Positions 1 to 8,767 of a stretch of DNA of 64,000 nt are shown here, one piece after another. The stretch is from Paracoccaceae bacterium (GTDB lineage: Bacteria; Pseudomonadota; Alphaproteobacteria; Rhodobacterales; Rhodobacteraceae). Position numbers and translations under genes: made by a program. Under the pieces are notes generated by a model. It searched no databases, was not told where the DNA came from, and was given only the letters and a program-made list of their open reading frames with translations. The DNA is taken from the NCBI GenBank assembly GCA_020425085.1, contig JAGQRW010000007.1:744001-808000 (forward strand), given 5' to 3'. Positions within the stretch are counted from its first letter, which is position 1; each line of letters starts with the position of its first letter.

Positions 1-113
1 ACATCTAATCAACCATTCGGGCGACAGGCAGATCACGCGCCCTCAATCACCCAGAGTTTATTACTTGTAATACATTTATCAGCATATAGTTCCGCCATTC
101 CAGTGGGGTACCA

Positions 114-860
114 ATGACTTTCATGAATTCATTCCTGAATTCAATTTATCGCAAGCTGTTTCATCCCTTGCGCATTGCCATTCTGCTGGCGGCACTGGCA
201 ATAACGGTGGTTTCTGCCCCTTTTGAAAGTGGTGCCGCGTTCGATCCGCCAGCCCTGATCGGTTTCTGGGCGGTATGTCTGACGGTGGGGGTTGCCCTTG
301 CAATTCTGGTCGAAACCGCAGCGGAAAACTGGTTGGGCAAGCTTGCGCTGCTGCCTCGGCGGATCATCGAAACGCTGGTTTTCGGCCTGCTTATGAGCGG
401 GTTTGTTCGCGGTGTTGTCCTGATGACCTATCCGCCGGAACTTGCAGAACCGGCATACATGTGGCTGTTGTTTCTGGTTCTTGGCGGGGTTTACGGCTTT
501 GTCGCCCTTGCCAAGGTGCTGGTACACCCCACCGCACAGGTCGAGGAAGAATCGGCGTTTCTGAAGCGATTGCCGGAGTCGCTTGGCAAGGCAGTGAACT
601 GGGTTTCCAGCAGCGACCACTATATCGTTGTCAGCACCGATAACGGTACCGAGACCATTCTGATGCGGTTTTCTGATGCGGTGACGGAACTTGACGGTCT
701 GGACGGGGTCAGGGTGCATCGTTCGCATTGGGTCAGTCGCAATGCGGTCAAGGGTCAGGATACCAGCAACGGCAAGACGCTGTTGTTGCTGAAGGACGGT
801 ACCAAAATTCCGGTCAGCCGCAGTTATCGTGAGGCGGCGGAAAAGGCCGGCGTACTTTAA
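114..860 (+). CDS. Membrane-anchored LytTR-type DNA-binding regulator
   Basis: 248 aa. Residues 1-140 hold about four hydrophobic segments (near 20-38, 50-68, 84-104 and 115-135). Residues 150-248 read as a LytTR DNA-binding domain, with the SSDHYIVV strand, an RVHRSHWV strand and the closing KIPVSRSYRE strand typical of the family. LytTR proteins bind direct-repeat promoters; this one has no receiver domain, so the signal probably comes through the membrane part. It stands alone and converges on pdeM. The target genes cannot be told from the sequence; the Tad locus further on is one possibility but nothing visible proves it. Confidence 0.85.
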   Translation: MTFMNSFLNSIYRKLFHPLRIAILLAALAITVVSAPFESGAAFDPPALIGFWAVCLTVGVALAILVETAAENWLGKLALLPRRIIETLVFGLLMSGFVRGVVLMTYPPELAEPAYMWLLFLVLGGVYGFVALAKVLVHPTAQVEEESAFLKRLPESLGKAVNWVSSSDHYIVVSTDNGTETILMRFSDAVTELDGLDGVRVHRSHWVSRNAVKGQDTSNGKTLLLLKDGTKIPVSRSYREAAEKAGVL

Positions 861-954
861 CTTCATCTGTCAACTGTCAGATATTGCGTTTATTTATGGC
901 TGAATGCTCGATTGATATCGGCTGGTTCAGTTCAAACGCGAAAACACCCATACT

Positions 955-1617
955 TTACAGTTCCAGCGGCACCGGTGTGGCCAACTTGCCGGTCAGAACC
1001 GCGATCGAGTTTGGCGACATCAGTTCGCGCAGAACCGGTGCATCGCTGCGCAGGCCGCCGGTAAAGGCGCCATAGGCGGGCAGGATCAGCCGCTTGTCAT
1101 CCAGCAGAAAACACGGCCGTGAGATCGAACGACCCATGGCCTTGATGCGTGTCTTGGGGTGGAAATGTCCGGAAACCTCGGCCTGCGCATCGGGGTCGGC
1201 GATGTGGCGAAAGGTCAGCGCAGCTTCGCGGTATTCCGCCAGATGGGTGCCGCCGACATCGACCGGTCCGGGATGGTGATTGCCCTCGATCCAGATCCAG
1301 CGCCGCCCCGCCATAAGGCAGGTCAGCCAGCGGTGATCGGCCTGATCCAATTCCTCGACAGCGGCGAGGTCGTCGAAACTGTCGCCAAGACAGATGATGG
1401 TTGCCGGATTGCGCACCAGAATGTCATGTTCCAGCCGCGTCAGGGTTTCCTGGTTGTCATGGGGCGGCAGCAAACTGCTGCGCTTGCGCGTCAACCGATG
1501 CGATTTGCCGAAATGCAGGTCCGACACTGCAAGAATGCCGCGTTCCGACCACCAGAGGCCACCACTGGGCAGGGCAGTAAGGCGGGCAGAGGCAAAAGGG
1601 AAATCATAGCAACTCAT
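955..1617 (-). CDS. pdeM: Ligase-associated DNA damage response endonuclease PdeM
   Basis: 220 aa calcineurin-like metallophosphoesterase. All four metal-binding motifs are visible: D33-x-H35 in SDLHFGK, GD at 78-79, GNHH at 112-115 and GHFH at 150-153. The family usually accompanies a DNA ligase/Lhr-type helicase module for DNA repair; those partners are not in this window. The start is the ATG at 1617 (MSCYDF), because the longer reading frame runs through a hairpin-rich intergenic stretch that looks non-coding. The assignment to PdeM rather than another small phosphoesterase rests on length and motif spacing. Confidence 0.8.
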   Translation of the reverse strand: MSCYDFPFASARLTALPSGGLWWSERGILAVSDLHFGKSHRLTRKRSSLLPPHDNQETLTRLEHDILVRNPATIICLGDSFDDLAAVEELDQADHRWLTCLMAGRRWIWIEGNHHPGPVDVGGTHLAEYREAALTFRHIADPDAQAEVSGHFHPKTRIKAMGRSISRPCFLLDDKRLILPAYGAFTGGLRSDAPVLRELMSPNSIAVLTGKLATPVPLEL

Positions 1618-1689
1618 CCGTTCAGCAAACAACAGAAACCGGGGTGGGTGCAAGGATATGTTGCATGATGGCTCAGCCAAGCCCGGCGG

Positions 1690-1728
1690 CGGCCCTTCGG
1701 GCCATTCCATTTGAGCCGCTTCGCGGCG
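1690..1728. repeat. Two tandem GC-rich hairpins with TTC loops
   Basis: Between pdeM and the AAA ATPase gene there are two adjacent perfect short palindromes: GGCCC-TTC-GGGCC at 1691-1703 and GCCGC-TTC-GCGGC at 1715-1727. They lie downstream of the ATPase gene stop (minus strand), so they may act as its transcription end or mRNA stabiliser. The arrangement also resembles dispersed intergenic palindromes seen in Rhodobacteraceae. No second copy was noticed in this window. Confidence 0.4.
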
Positions 1729-1785
1729 GCTTGCCTGCGGCGCGAGTATTTTCGGAACAATGATGCCAGAGAGGAATTGGTTCGG

Positions 1786-3084
1786 TCAGGATTCGTCGAC
1801 AAACAGGTTGGCCCAGGCCCGATCCATCAGTTCCGGGTTCATTTGCGGCGAAATTTCCTCATAAGCGCAGATCGACAATAGTTGATCGACCAGGAAAGGC
1901 GGATGGAAGTTGGCGTAGATCTGATCGACTTCCGGGTAGCGGTTTTTCAGCAGATGCACCACTGCACCTTCGTCGATCGGGATGTTCTTGGCCTGACAGA
2001 CACGGGCAAAGATTTTCAGGAACTGTTCCTGGTTCGGGCCGTTGATCTTGATCTTGTAGGCAATCCGCCTGAGCGCGGCACCATCGAACATCTCGGATGG
2101 TTGGAAGTTGGTGGAAAAGATCACCAGTGTGTCGAACGGCACCACGAATTTCTCGCCCGATTGCAGCGACAGGATGTCATAGCCGCTTTCCATCGGCACG
2201 ATCCAGCGGTTGATCAGCGCCTGCGGTGATTCTGCCTGGCGGCCAAGGTCATCGACGATGAACACGCCGCCGGTGGATTTCAGTTGCAGCGATGCTTGAT
2301 AGGTGCGCGATACCGAATTGTATTTCAGATCAAGCATGTCGAGGGTCAACTCGCCGCCGGTGATGACGGTCGGCCTGCGGCAGAGCACGTAGCGTTTGTC
2401 AAAACGGCTGCCGCTGCGGCGCAGGGCATTCGGATCCTCGGTCTTGGGGGCGGCAAGCTGATGCACGATGGGATCGTAAAGGGTGATCACCTGACCCATG
2501 TATTCGATCGACAGCGGTACATAGATATTGTCGCCAAGCGCGTCGCGGATGCCGTTGGAGATTGAGGATTTACCGTTGCCAGGCGGGCCATACATAAGGA
2601 TCGACTTGCCCGAATTGATTGCCGGACCCAGTTCGTCAAGCAGTCCCTCGGGCAGGACCAGATGGCGCATCGCCTGGCGAAGTTGCTGTTTGGAAATCGA
2701 AATGTCGCGGATTGCCTGGCGCCGGGTCTGGGCCTTGTAGGTTTCCAGGGGAACCGGCATGGCGCCGTAATATTCCGACTGGTTGAGCGCATCTAGCGCG
2801 CGCGCCTTGCCGTTGTCGGAAAGCTCATAGGCCATTTCGGTGGCGCCTTCACTTTCGCGCGAACCCATGGCTTCGAGCAGTTTCTGTTCGCGCACGATTT
2901 CGATCAGCTCGTTGGTCAGGTTGACCGGCAAAGAGATCGCCTCGGCGATGGCCGAGGCGGTGCTGAGGTGGCGGCGAAACACGGTTTTCAGAAAGATGTC
3001 GCGCAGCATCACCATGGTCAACCCGGTCTCTTTCAGCGAGGAGGGCTGGGGTGGTGCCGTTACGTCGATTGCCTGCATGTTCAT
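1786..3084 (-). CDS. AAA-type ATPase at the end of the Tad pilus locus
   Basis: 432 aa from the ATG at 3084 (MNMQAIDV), preceded by a GCGAGG ribosome-binding site; the longer frame upstream overlaps the divergent gene and is rejected. Walker A is MYGPPGNGKSS (about 164-174) and Walker B is FIVDDLGRQ, followed by a sensor-like FSTNF. The N-terminal 150 residues look like a winged-helix segment (LSTASAIAEAISLPVNLTNEL). Proteins of this kind are common in Rhodobacteraceae, often near tad genes, but I know of no tested function. It could remodel a complex or be a nucleotide-dependent regulator. It is separated from tadV only by one divergent membrane protein gene. Confidence 0.7.
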   Translation of the reverse strand: MNMQAIDVTAPPQPSSLKETGLTMVMLRDIFLKTVFRRHLSTASAIAEAISLPVNLTNELIEIVREQKLLEAMGSRESEGATEMAYELSDNGKARALDALNQSEYYGAMPVPLETYKAQTRRQAIRDISISKQQLRQAMRHLVLPEGLLDELGPAINSGKSILMYGPPGNGKSSISNGIRDALGDNIYVPLSIEYMGQVITLYDPIVHQLAAPKTEDPNALRRSGSRFDKRYVLCRRPTVITGGELTLDMLDLKYNSVSRTYQASLQLKSTGGVFIVDDLGRQAESPQALINRWIVPMESGYDILSLQSGEKFVVPFDTLVIFSTNFQPSEMFDGAALRRIAYKIKINGPNQEQFLKIFARVCQAKNIPIDEGAVVHLLKNRYPEVDQIYANFHPPFLVDQLLSICAYEEISPQMNPELMDRAWANLFVDES

Positions 3085-3219
3085 GGGTGCCTCGCAACTC
3101 TTTTGTTTTGCCGGTGATTCTAGCAGCAAAGCGGTTAACCGACAACAAATACCGCTGAACAGGTTTTGCATCCTGTGCCGGTCTGTGTATGGTTGAAAAA
3201 AAGTAAAAAGAGGGCAGAA

Positions 3220-4845
3220 ATGGGTAAACCTTCGGGCGGGGTGTATTTCGGGTTTCTGGTACTGGTTCTGGGAATTCAGGCTGCGCTGTTGCTGGGCAAG
3301 GGTGTTCTTTTGATCGACCAGCATCAGGGCGATGTCTTGCATGTGCTGGAGATCGTGATGCGGATGCAGCAGGGGCAGTGGCCGCATCTGGATTTTTCTA
3401 CACCGCTGGGGGTCTTGTCCTTTGCGCCGGTTGCCGGGCTGCTGGCGGCCGGTTTCGGGGCGGGAACCGCGATCATGGGCAGTTTCGTTCTGTTTGCACT
3501 GATCCTGTTGCCGGCGGTCTGGTGGGCCGGCTATTCGCGGCTTGGCGGATTTGTCGCCTATCTGTTCGGGGCGGCCTGTCTGGTGATGGTGACGGCGCTG
3601 GTCTATGGCGGCTCGGATCAGGTCGTGTCGATTTCCATGTATTACAATCGTTGGGCCTGGGCGGTGGGGTTCGTGCTGGTGGTTTTGGCGGTTTTACCGG
3701 CGCAGCGGTCATCCGAACCGGTTGACGGGCTGGTTTTCGGGTTTGGCCTGGCCTTTCTGGCGCTGGCCAAGATGACCTTTTTCGTAGCTTTTTTGCCCGG
3801 TATCCTGGTGGCGATTCTGGTTCGCCGCAAGTTTCGCGCACTGTTGTTCGGCATGGGGGCTGGTTTGCTGGTCGTTGTGGTGATGACGCTGCTTGGCGGG
3901 GTTGGTTTCTGGCTGGCATATATCAACGACCTCAAATTCGTCAGCACTTCACCGATACGATCGGCTCCGGGTTCTCCGCTGGTGACGCTGTTGATCGGCC
4001 CGTCGTTTCTGGCCGCCAATATGTGCCTTATGGCGGCGGTGGTTCTGGTCAGGCGATCCGGGCTTGCGATCGAAGGGTTGTTGCTGTTTCTGTTTGCGCC
4101 GGCCTTTGTCTATGTGACCTATCAGAACTGGGGAAACGATCCGAAATGGCTGTTTCTGCTGGCGATCCTGCTGTTTTCGATGCGGCCCGAACGGCATCTG
4201 AACACCGCATTCGGTTGGGATGTGGGGCGGGCGATGACGGTGGTCGGTCTGCTTGCCATGGCCTTGATTCTGCCAAGTGCGGTCAATCTTGCATTTGTCG
4301 ATCTCAGGCATGCCAAAATGTCGCGCGAGGGTTTTACCCAGGTATTTCCGGGGGTTGAAGGACGAGATATCCTGATGCCGGTCGAACGTATCTATCTGCC
4401 GGAAAAAAAGATCGGCTTTTCGCTGACCGATCCGGGTTTGCTGAAGAAGGTGAAAGATGACGGTGCCGAATTGACGCTTGGCAGGTTGTTCGGTCAGCCG
4501 CTGACTGCATGCAAGCTGGAAATGGCGCTGATTGGCGTGCTGAATCAGATGGCGCTTGATCTGGACAAAATTCCCGAAACCGCCGGCAGGAGCGTCTTTG
4601 TCGCCGACACCTTTTCCGCCCTCTGGCTGTTTGGTCAAACGCAGATGGTGCCGCATGGTTCGCCGTGGTTTTATGGCGGAGATGTTGGGTTGAAACAGGC
4701 GGATTATGTGCTGATCCCGCTTTGCCCGGTGAATTACCAGGCGCGTTCCGAGGTGCTGAAAGCCATTGCCGCGCGTGTTGAACCCGACCTGCACGAGGTG
4801 ACGCGGACCGATCTTTATATCCTGTTGCGGCGATCAGACGGATAG
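3220..4845 (+). CDS. Polytopic membrane protein, GT-C glycosyltransferase-like
   Basis: 541 aa from the ATG at 3220 after an AGAGGGCAG site. About ten hydrophobic segments fill residues 8-350, and the C-terminal 170 residues are polar and probably periplasmic. After the first membrane segment comes an acidic loop (IDQHQGDVLH) followed by an amphipathic stretch ending in PHLDFSTPLG, the layout of the first periplasmic loop of GT-C enzymes that use polyprenyl-phosphate sugars. It lies inside the Tad locus on the opposite strand and its 3' end overlaps tadV by 12 bases. Function is inferred from topology only; it could be an unrelated membrane protein. Confidence 0.55.
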   Translation: MGKPSGGVYFGFLVLVLGIQAALLLGKGVLLIDQHQGDVLHVLEIVMRMQQGQWPHLDFSTPLGVLSFAPVAGLLAAGFGAGTAIMGSFVLFALILLPAVWWAGYSRLGGFVAYLFGAACLVMVTALVYGGSDQVVSISMYYNRWAWAVGFVLVVLAVLPAQRSSEPVDGLVFGFGLAFLALAKMTFFVAFLPGILVAILVRRKFRALLFGMGAGLLVVVVMTLLGGVGFWLAYINDLKFVSTSPIRSAPGSPLVTLLIGPSFLAANMCLMAAVVLVRRSGLAIEGLLLFLFAPAFVYVTYQNWGNDPKWLFLLAILLFSMRPERHLNTAFGWDVGRAMTVVGLLAMALILPSAVNLAFVDLRHAKMSREGFTQVFPGVEGRDILMPVERIYLPEKKIGFSLTDPGLLKKVKDDGAELTLGRLFGQPLTACKLEMALIGVLNQMALDLDKIPETAGRSVFVADTFSALWLFGQTQMVPHGSPWFYGGDVGLKQADYVLIPLCPVNYQARSEVLKAIAARVEPDLHEVTRTDLYILLRRSDG

Positions 4846-5346
4846 CCACGGCGCAAGGATAGGCAGCGCCAGATAGCCAAGCAAGGTACCGGACAGGGCC
4901 AGCCCCATGGGAAAATCCTTGCCCGACTGCCAGGATTTCCAGTCCGGTGTCATGCGCCGGACTGGCGGCAACCACTGAAACAGGCGGTGCGTGACATAAG
5001 CCGCCAGCAGCATTGCAGCAAAGATCAGGATCACCTCGCGGAGGTCGCCGGGTGCAAAGAACGGCGCGATGGCGGCGGCATATTTGGCGTCGCCGCCGCC
5101 GATCAGGCCAAGATTGTTGGCAACGAACCCGACCGTCAGCACGATCACGATCTGCAACAACCGCCACAGCCAGACATCGAACGGCAGGGCGATCAGGCCG
5201 AAGATCAGGAACACACAGCCCATGCCAAGCACCACCCGGTTGGAAATGCGCATGAAGCAAAGATCGCTCCAGGCAACCCAAAGTGCCAGTGGCAGGGCCG
5301 GAACAAACAGCCAAAGGGCCGTCCAGTACCCGGTTTCCATGCTCAT
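4834..5346 (-). CDS. tadV: Prepilin peptidase TadV/CpaA (A24 family)
   Basis: 170 aa, the short TadV/CpaA form without the N-terminal methyltransferase domain. The two catalytic aspartates of aspartic prepilin peptidases are visible: D28 in AWSDLCFMRISN and D86 in GGGDAKY. About five membrane segments. It should remove the leader of the Flp pilins in the inner membrane, after the Gly that precedes the hydrophobic helix. The ATG at 5346 lies 7 bases after the stop of the upstream TPR gene; a second ATG at 5340 is possible. It is the last gene of the minus-strand tad operon. Confidence 0.9.
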   Translation of the reverse strand: MSMETGYWTALWLFVPALPLALWVAWSDLCFMRISNRVVLGMGCVFLIFGLIALPFDVWLWRLLQIVIVLTVGFVANNLGLIGGGDAKYAAAIAPFFAPGDLREVILIFAAMLLAAYVTHRLFQWLPPVRRMTPDWKSWQSGKDFPMGLALSGTLLGYLALPILAPWLSV

Positions 5347-5353
5347 CGAATGA

Positions 5354-6211
5354 TCAACTCTTGATCGACTTTTCCAGTGCGGCAAGGGTACGTTCGGCGG
5401 CATCGAAATGCTGCGGATGCGTATCAATCGCCTCTTCCAGCAGGCCGCGACCGACATCAAGATCGCCCTGTTTGATTGCCGAAATCGCCATCGTGTGCAT
5501 CAGTTCGGCCTTTTCAACCTGGGTCATGCGGATCACAGGCAGGGTGTATTTGCCTTGCGACGCGCGGGCCAACACCAGATTGTTCTTGGCGGTGAACAGA
5601 TCCTTGTCGTAGGTGATCGCCTCCAGGAACAGCTTTTCGGCACCGGAGAAATCGCCGCGCGTCAGCTTGGAATAGCCCCAGTTGTTCAGAACTGCCGCCG
5701 GTTGCGTGGTCAGTCCGGCGGCGGTTTCATAGAAACTGTCGGCCTTTTTCCAGGAACGGTTGCTGTCGGCGATCATTGCCTCCAGGCGGTAGCGCTGAAA
5801 GGTCTCATGGGTCGGCGGCACCTTGTTCAACTGTGCCTCGGCCTTTTTCCATTCGTTGGTGCGGATCAGCGCATCGGCGTAATCCACCCGGTCTTCGTCG
5901 GTAATGTCGCCGGATGCGTCAAGTTCGGCATAGACCAGCACCGCCTCGGACGAGCGTTTGGCGCGGATCAGAGATTTCGCCAGACCGCGCCTGAAATCGA
6001 CCCGGTCGGGTTCCAGCCTGAGCGAGCGCTGGAAATAACTCACCGCTTCGTTCGGGTCGGCGACGGTCATCATGATATCGTTGAGGTTGGTGGCGTCGAT
6101 GACGTTGACACCGTCGATTTCCTTGTCAACGTCGGGGTTTTTCAGCTTGTCACAGGCGGACAGGCCAATCGCGCTGACAATGCACAGCGGCAAAACAAAC
6201 AAGAGTCGCAT
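5354..6211 (-). CDS. TPR lipoprotein of the Tad locus
   Basis: 285 aa. The signal peptide ends in a lipobox (LSAC, Cys near residue 20). The rest is a string of TPR-like helical pairs (for example AVSYFQRSLRLEPDR and AVLNNWGYSKLTRGD). Together with the next upstream gene it fills the place of the TadD-type assembly lipoproteins, which help the outer-membrane part of the secretion apparatus. It lies 15 bases downstream of the second TPR gene and just upstream of tadV, so it is in the same operon. Confidence 0.8.
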   Translation of the reverse strand: MRLLFVLPLCIVSAIGLSACDKLKNPDVDKEIDGVNVIDATNLNDIMMTVADPNEAVSYFQRSLRLEPDRVDFRRGLAKSLIRAKRSSEAVLVYAELDASGDITDEDRVDYADALIRTNEWKKAEAQLNKVPPTHETFQRYRLEAMIADSNRSWKKADSFYETAAGLTTQPAAVLNNWGYSKLTRGDFSGAEKLFLEAITYDKDLFTAKNNLVLARASQGKYTLPVIRMTQVEKAELMHTMAISAIKQGDLDVGRGLLEEAIDTHPQHFDAAERTLAALEKSIKS

Positions 6212-6226
6212 CCGTTTGAACTTCCT

Positions 6227-6790
6227 TCACTGCTCCATGTCCGATTCCGGCGTCTTCAGCAGGAGGTAATTGCCCTTCCCCCGGCGTACCAGTTCGAACT
6301 TTTCTTCTTTGGCAGGAGCATACGATGGATTTTCCGATTTTGCGATAGCAAGTCGCAGATTTTCGCGGATTTGGTCGGAATTTCCGTCATCTAATGCGTA
6401 AGCGTTGCGAAAAACACGCCCTGCTTCGGCGGTTTCGCCCATTTCCATCAAAACCACCCCCAGATTGTTCCAGGCGGGAACGAATTTCGGATCCTTTTCC
6501 ACCGCATTTTCCAGCAGCGTGCGCGCCTGGCCAAGGCGGCCAAGCTTGAGATTGGCCGACCCCATGGCGCTGAGGACATCGGCGGTCAGGCCATCTTGCG
6601 CCGCCGCGCGGGTATAGGAACCGAGCGCCCCTTCAAAATCGCCCGCCGCCATCAGAAGATGCCCGGCCGCCAGCGCATCCTCGTCATGCCGTTCAGCGCG
6701 GGCGCCGGACAACGGGCGCGTCGAAGTACCCGGAGCCTGACAGCCCCCGAGCGCAACCAGCAATATTGTCATCCCCACCCAGCGAAGCAT
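6227..6790 (-). CDS. tadD: TPR lipoprotein TadD
   Basis: 187 aa. The signal sequence ends in a lipobox (LGGC) and three TPR units follow (AAGDFEGALGSYTRAA, LGRLGQARTLLENAVEKD, MGETAEAGRVFRNAYALD). TadD lipoproteins act with the secretin in Flp pilus assembly. The gene begins 2 bases after tadC, at the ATG at 6790; the in-frame ATG at 6772 (MTILLVALGGC) would give a more usual lipoprotein leader and is an equally good start. Confidence 0.82.
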   Translation of the reverse strand: MLRWVGMTILLVALGGCQAPGTSTRPLSGARAERHDEDALAAGHLLMAAGDFEGALGSYTRAAAQDGLTADVLSAMGSANLKLGRLGQARTLLENAVEKDPKFVPAWNNLGVVLMEMGETAEAGRVFRNAYALDDGNSDQIRENLRLAIAKSENPSYAPAKEEKFELVRRGKGNYLLLKTPESDMEQ

Positions 6791-6792
6791 TG

Positions 6793-7773
6793 CTACCTTC
6801 CGGCCATCAACATCACATATATATCATAGATGGACGGACCGATAAGGATAATCAACAGCGGGGGCAGGGTAAACATCATGGTGCCGAGGGTCAGCTTGGT
6901 CGGCAGCACGTTGGCCTTTTCTTCGGCGCGCATCACCCTCTTGTCGCGCATTTCGCTGGAATAGACCCTGAGCGCCTCGGAAATCGAGGTACCGAAGGTG
7001 GCGGATTGCACCAGAACCGTGACAAAGGCGGAAATGTCCTGCGATCCGGCGCGTTCGCCCATGTCTTTCAGCACGTTGACCCGGTCCTTGCCTGCCTTCA
7101 TCTCGTTGGAGACGATCTCATATTCATCGGCGAGATCGGGAAAGCCGGGGCGGATTTCACTGGCGACCCGTTGAATCGACTGATCAAGCGATTGCCCGGC
7201 CTCGACACAGACCAGCATCAGGTCAAGCGAATCCGGGAATCCTTCGGTCAGGTTCTGCTGGCGGGTCTGGCGGCGGCGTTCTACCCAGTAGGTGGGCAGG
7301 TAATAGCCGACACCGCCGGGAATCAGGATCGAAAGCAGGGTCGATTGCAACGAGGCGCTGTTGATGGTGATGATGACGTAAAGAATGCCGACGAACATGA
7401 ACCCGATCGCCAGCGCCATCTGCATGAAGTGAAAGGTACGCACCGAGGATTTCTGCCGATACCCGGCCTGTACCAGTTTCAGTTGCGTCGCCGAATAGGC
7501 CTTCTGGTCCTGCGGTTCCAGGAACGAGGCAAAACGATCCAGTTTCGGGCCCTTCTGCTCGTAACGCAGTTTCGGGCTGTTAGGCTTGTCCTTTGCCTTG
7601 ACTTCCTTGATCCGGTCCTTGCCGAGGCGGTCGATCGGGTCTTCCTTGCGGCTCAGCATGATCGGCAGCGATATCAGCACCAGCAGGATGCCGATCAGCC
7701 CGACCGCAAATAGCGGGCCCATGGGACCGAAATGTTCGGTCAGATAGGACTGAAACAGATTTACATATTCCAT
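6793..7773 (-). CDS. tadC: Tad inner-membrane platform protein TadC
   Basis: 326 aa type II secretion F (T2SSF) domain protein. There is one hydrophobic segment at the N-terminus (about 18-38), a cytoplasmic stretch, a pair of membrane helices near 115-160 and a last one near 290-315. The F-domain consensus is clear (EGFPDSLDLMLVCVEAGQSL). With TadB it forms the inner-membrane platform on which the TadA ATPase works. Its reading frame follows tadB by 18 bases on the minus strand. Confidence 0.93.
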   Translation of the reverse strand: MEYVNLFQSYLTEHFGPMGPLFAVGLIGILLVLISLPIMLSRKEDPIDRLGKDRIKEVKAKDKPNSPKLRYEQKGPKLDRFASFLEPQDQKAYSATQLKLVQAGYRQKSSVRTFHFMQMALAIGFMFVGILYVIITINSASLQSTLLSILIPGGVGYYLPTYWVERRRQTRQQNLTEGFPDSLDLMLVCVEAGQSLDQSIQRVASEIRPGFPDLADEYEIVSNEMKAGKDRVNVLKDMGERAGSQDISAFVTVLVQSATFGTSISEALRVYSSEMRDKRVMRAEEKANVLPTKLTLGTMMFTLPPLLIILIGPSIYDIYVMLMAGR

Positions 7774-7791
7774 ATTCTGGTACCGCTCACT

Positions 7792-8754
7792 CTAGACTTT
7801 GATGTTGACCATCATTTTCATGAAGAAATAGTTGGCCGACAGAAAACCGCCCACCACCAGACAGGCGGGGATGAAGTATTCGGTTTTCATCACGTCGTCA
7901 TAGTAGTCCGGCTGCATCACGTTGATGCCGATCAGGGCCAGGATCGGAAAGGCCGACAGGAACATGCCTGACCATTTGGCCTCGGCGGTGATTGCCTTGA
8001 CGCGGCGAAACAGTTTGAAACGCGCCCGGATCACCCTTGCCAGACCGGCCAGAATCTCGGCCAGGTTGCCGCCGGATTTCTGCTGGATGCTGACCGCAAC
8101 GGCCAGAAAGCGAAGGTCCTGCATGTCGATGGTCTCTGCCATCTTCGCCAGTGATTCCGTGATGTCCATGCCATAGGCGGCCTCATCGGCGATGATGCCG
8201 AATTCCGAACCCAGAGGGTCGGCAACCTCTTGTGCGACGATGTTGATGGCGCTGGAAAACGGGTGCCCGACCTTGAGGGAGCGCACCATCAGTTCCACCG
8301 CGTCGGGCAGTTGTTCCTCGATCATCGACATGCGCGCATTGGCTTTTTTGTTCAGCCAGACGAATACCGCGCCATATCCCATGATCACCGAAACCCCGAG
8401 ACGTATCATCACGCTGGCCCCGGTGGCAATGGTCAGCAACACAAAGGCGGCCATGCCAAGAAACACCATCACCAGGATCAGCGCCTTGGGGCTGAAGGCG
8501 ATGTTGGCCTTGGCGGCGCGGTCGCTCAGGATCGACAGGATCGGAATGCGCAGGCTCTTACGGTGCTGTTCGCGTTCCTTCCTGAGGGTTTCCAGAACCT
8601 TTTCGCGGTCATTACCCTTTTCCAGGAGGTCGATGCGGCGGTTGACCCGGCTGTTGAGCGAGATCGACTTGCCGAAAACGACCAGATACAGGCCTTCGAC
8701 AAGAAGCAGCACCGAAACAAAGATGATGCCATAGATGATTGGTTCCGGACTCAT
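7792..8754 (-). CDS. tadB: Tad inner-membrane platform protein TadB
   Basis: 320 aa T2SSF-domain protein, paralogous to tadC next door. The N-terminal helix (about 7-27), a central helix pair near 95-135 and C-terminal helices near 265-315 match TadB. The F-domain motif EEQLPDAVELMVRSLKVGHPF is present. It begins 13 bases downstream of tadA. It should interact with TadC and the TadA hexamer for pilus extension. Confidence 0.93.
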   Translation of the reverse strand: MSPEPIIYGIIFVSVLLLVEGLYLVVFGKSISLNSRVNRRIDLLEKGNDREKVLETLRKEREQHRKSLRIPILSILSDRAAKANIAFSPKALILVMVFLGMAAFVLLTIATGASVMIRLGVSVIMGYGAVFVWLNKKANARMSMIEEQLPDAVELMVRSLKVGHPFSSAINIVAQEVADPLGSEFGIIADEAAYGMDITESLAKMAETIDMQDLRFLAVAVSIQQKSGGNLAEILAGLARVIRARFKLFRRVKAITAEAKWSGMFLSAFPILALIGINVMQPDYYDDVMKTEYFIPACLVVGGFLSANYFFMKMMVNIKV

Positions 8755-8767
8755 TACAAAACTCCCG

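Noticed and set aside
141-866. Long minus-strand frame opposite the LytTR gene
   Set aside because: It mirrors a well-supported gene, is rich in Arg/His/Gln as such shadows are, and has no domain.
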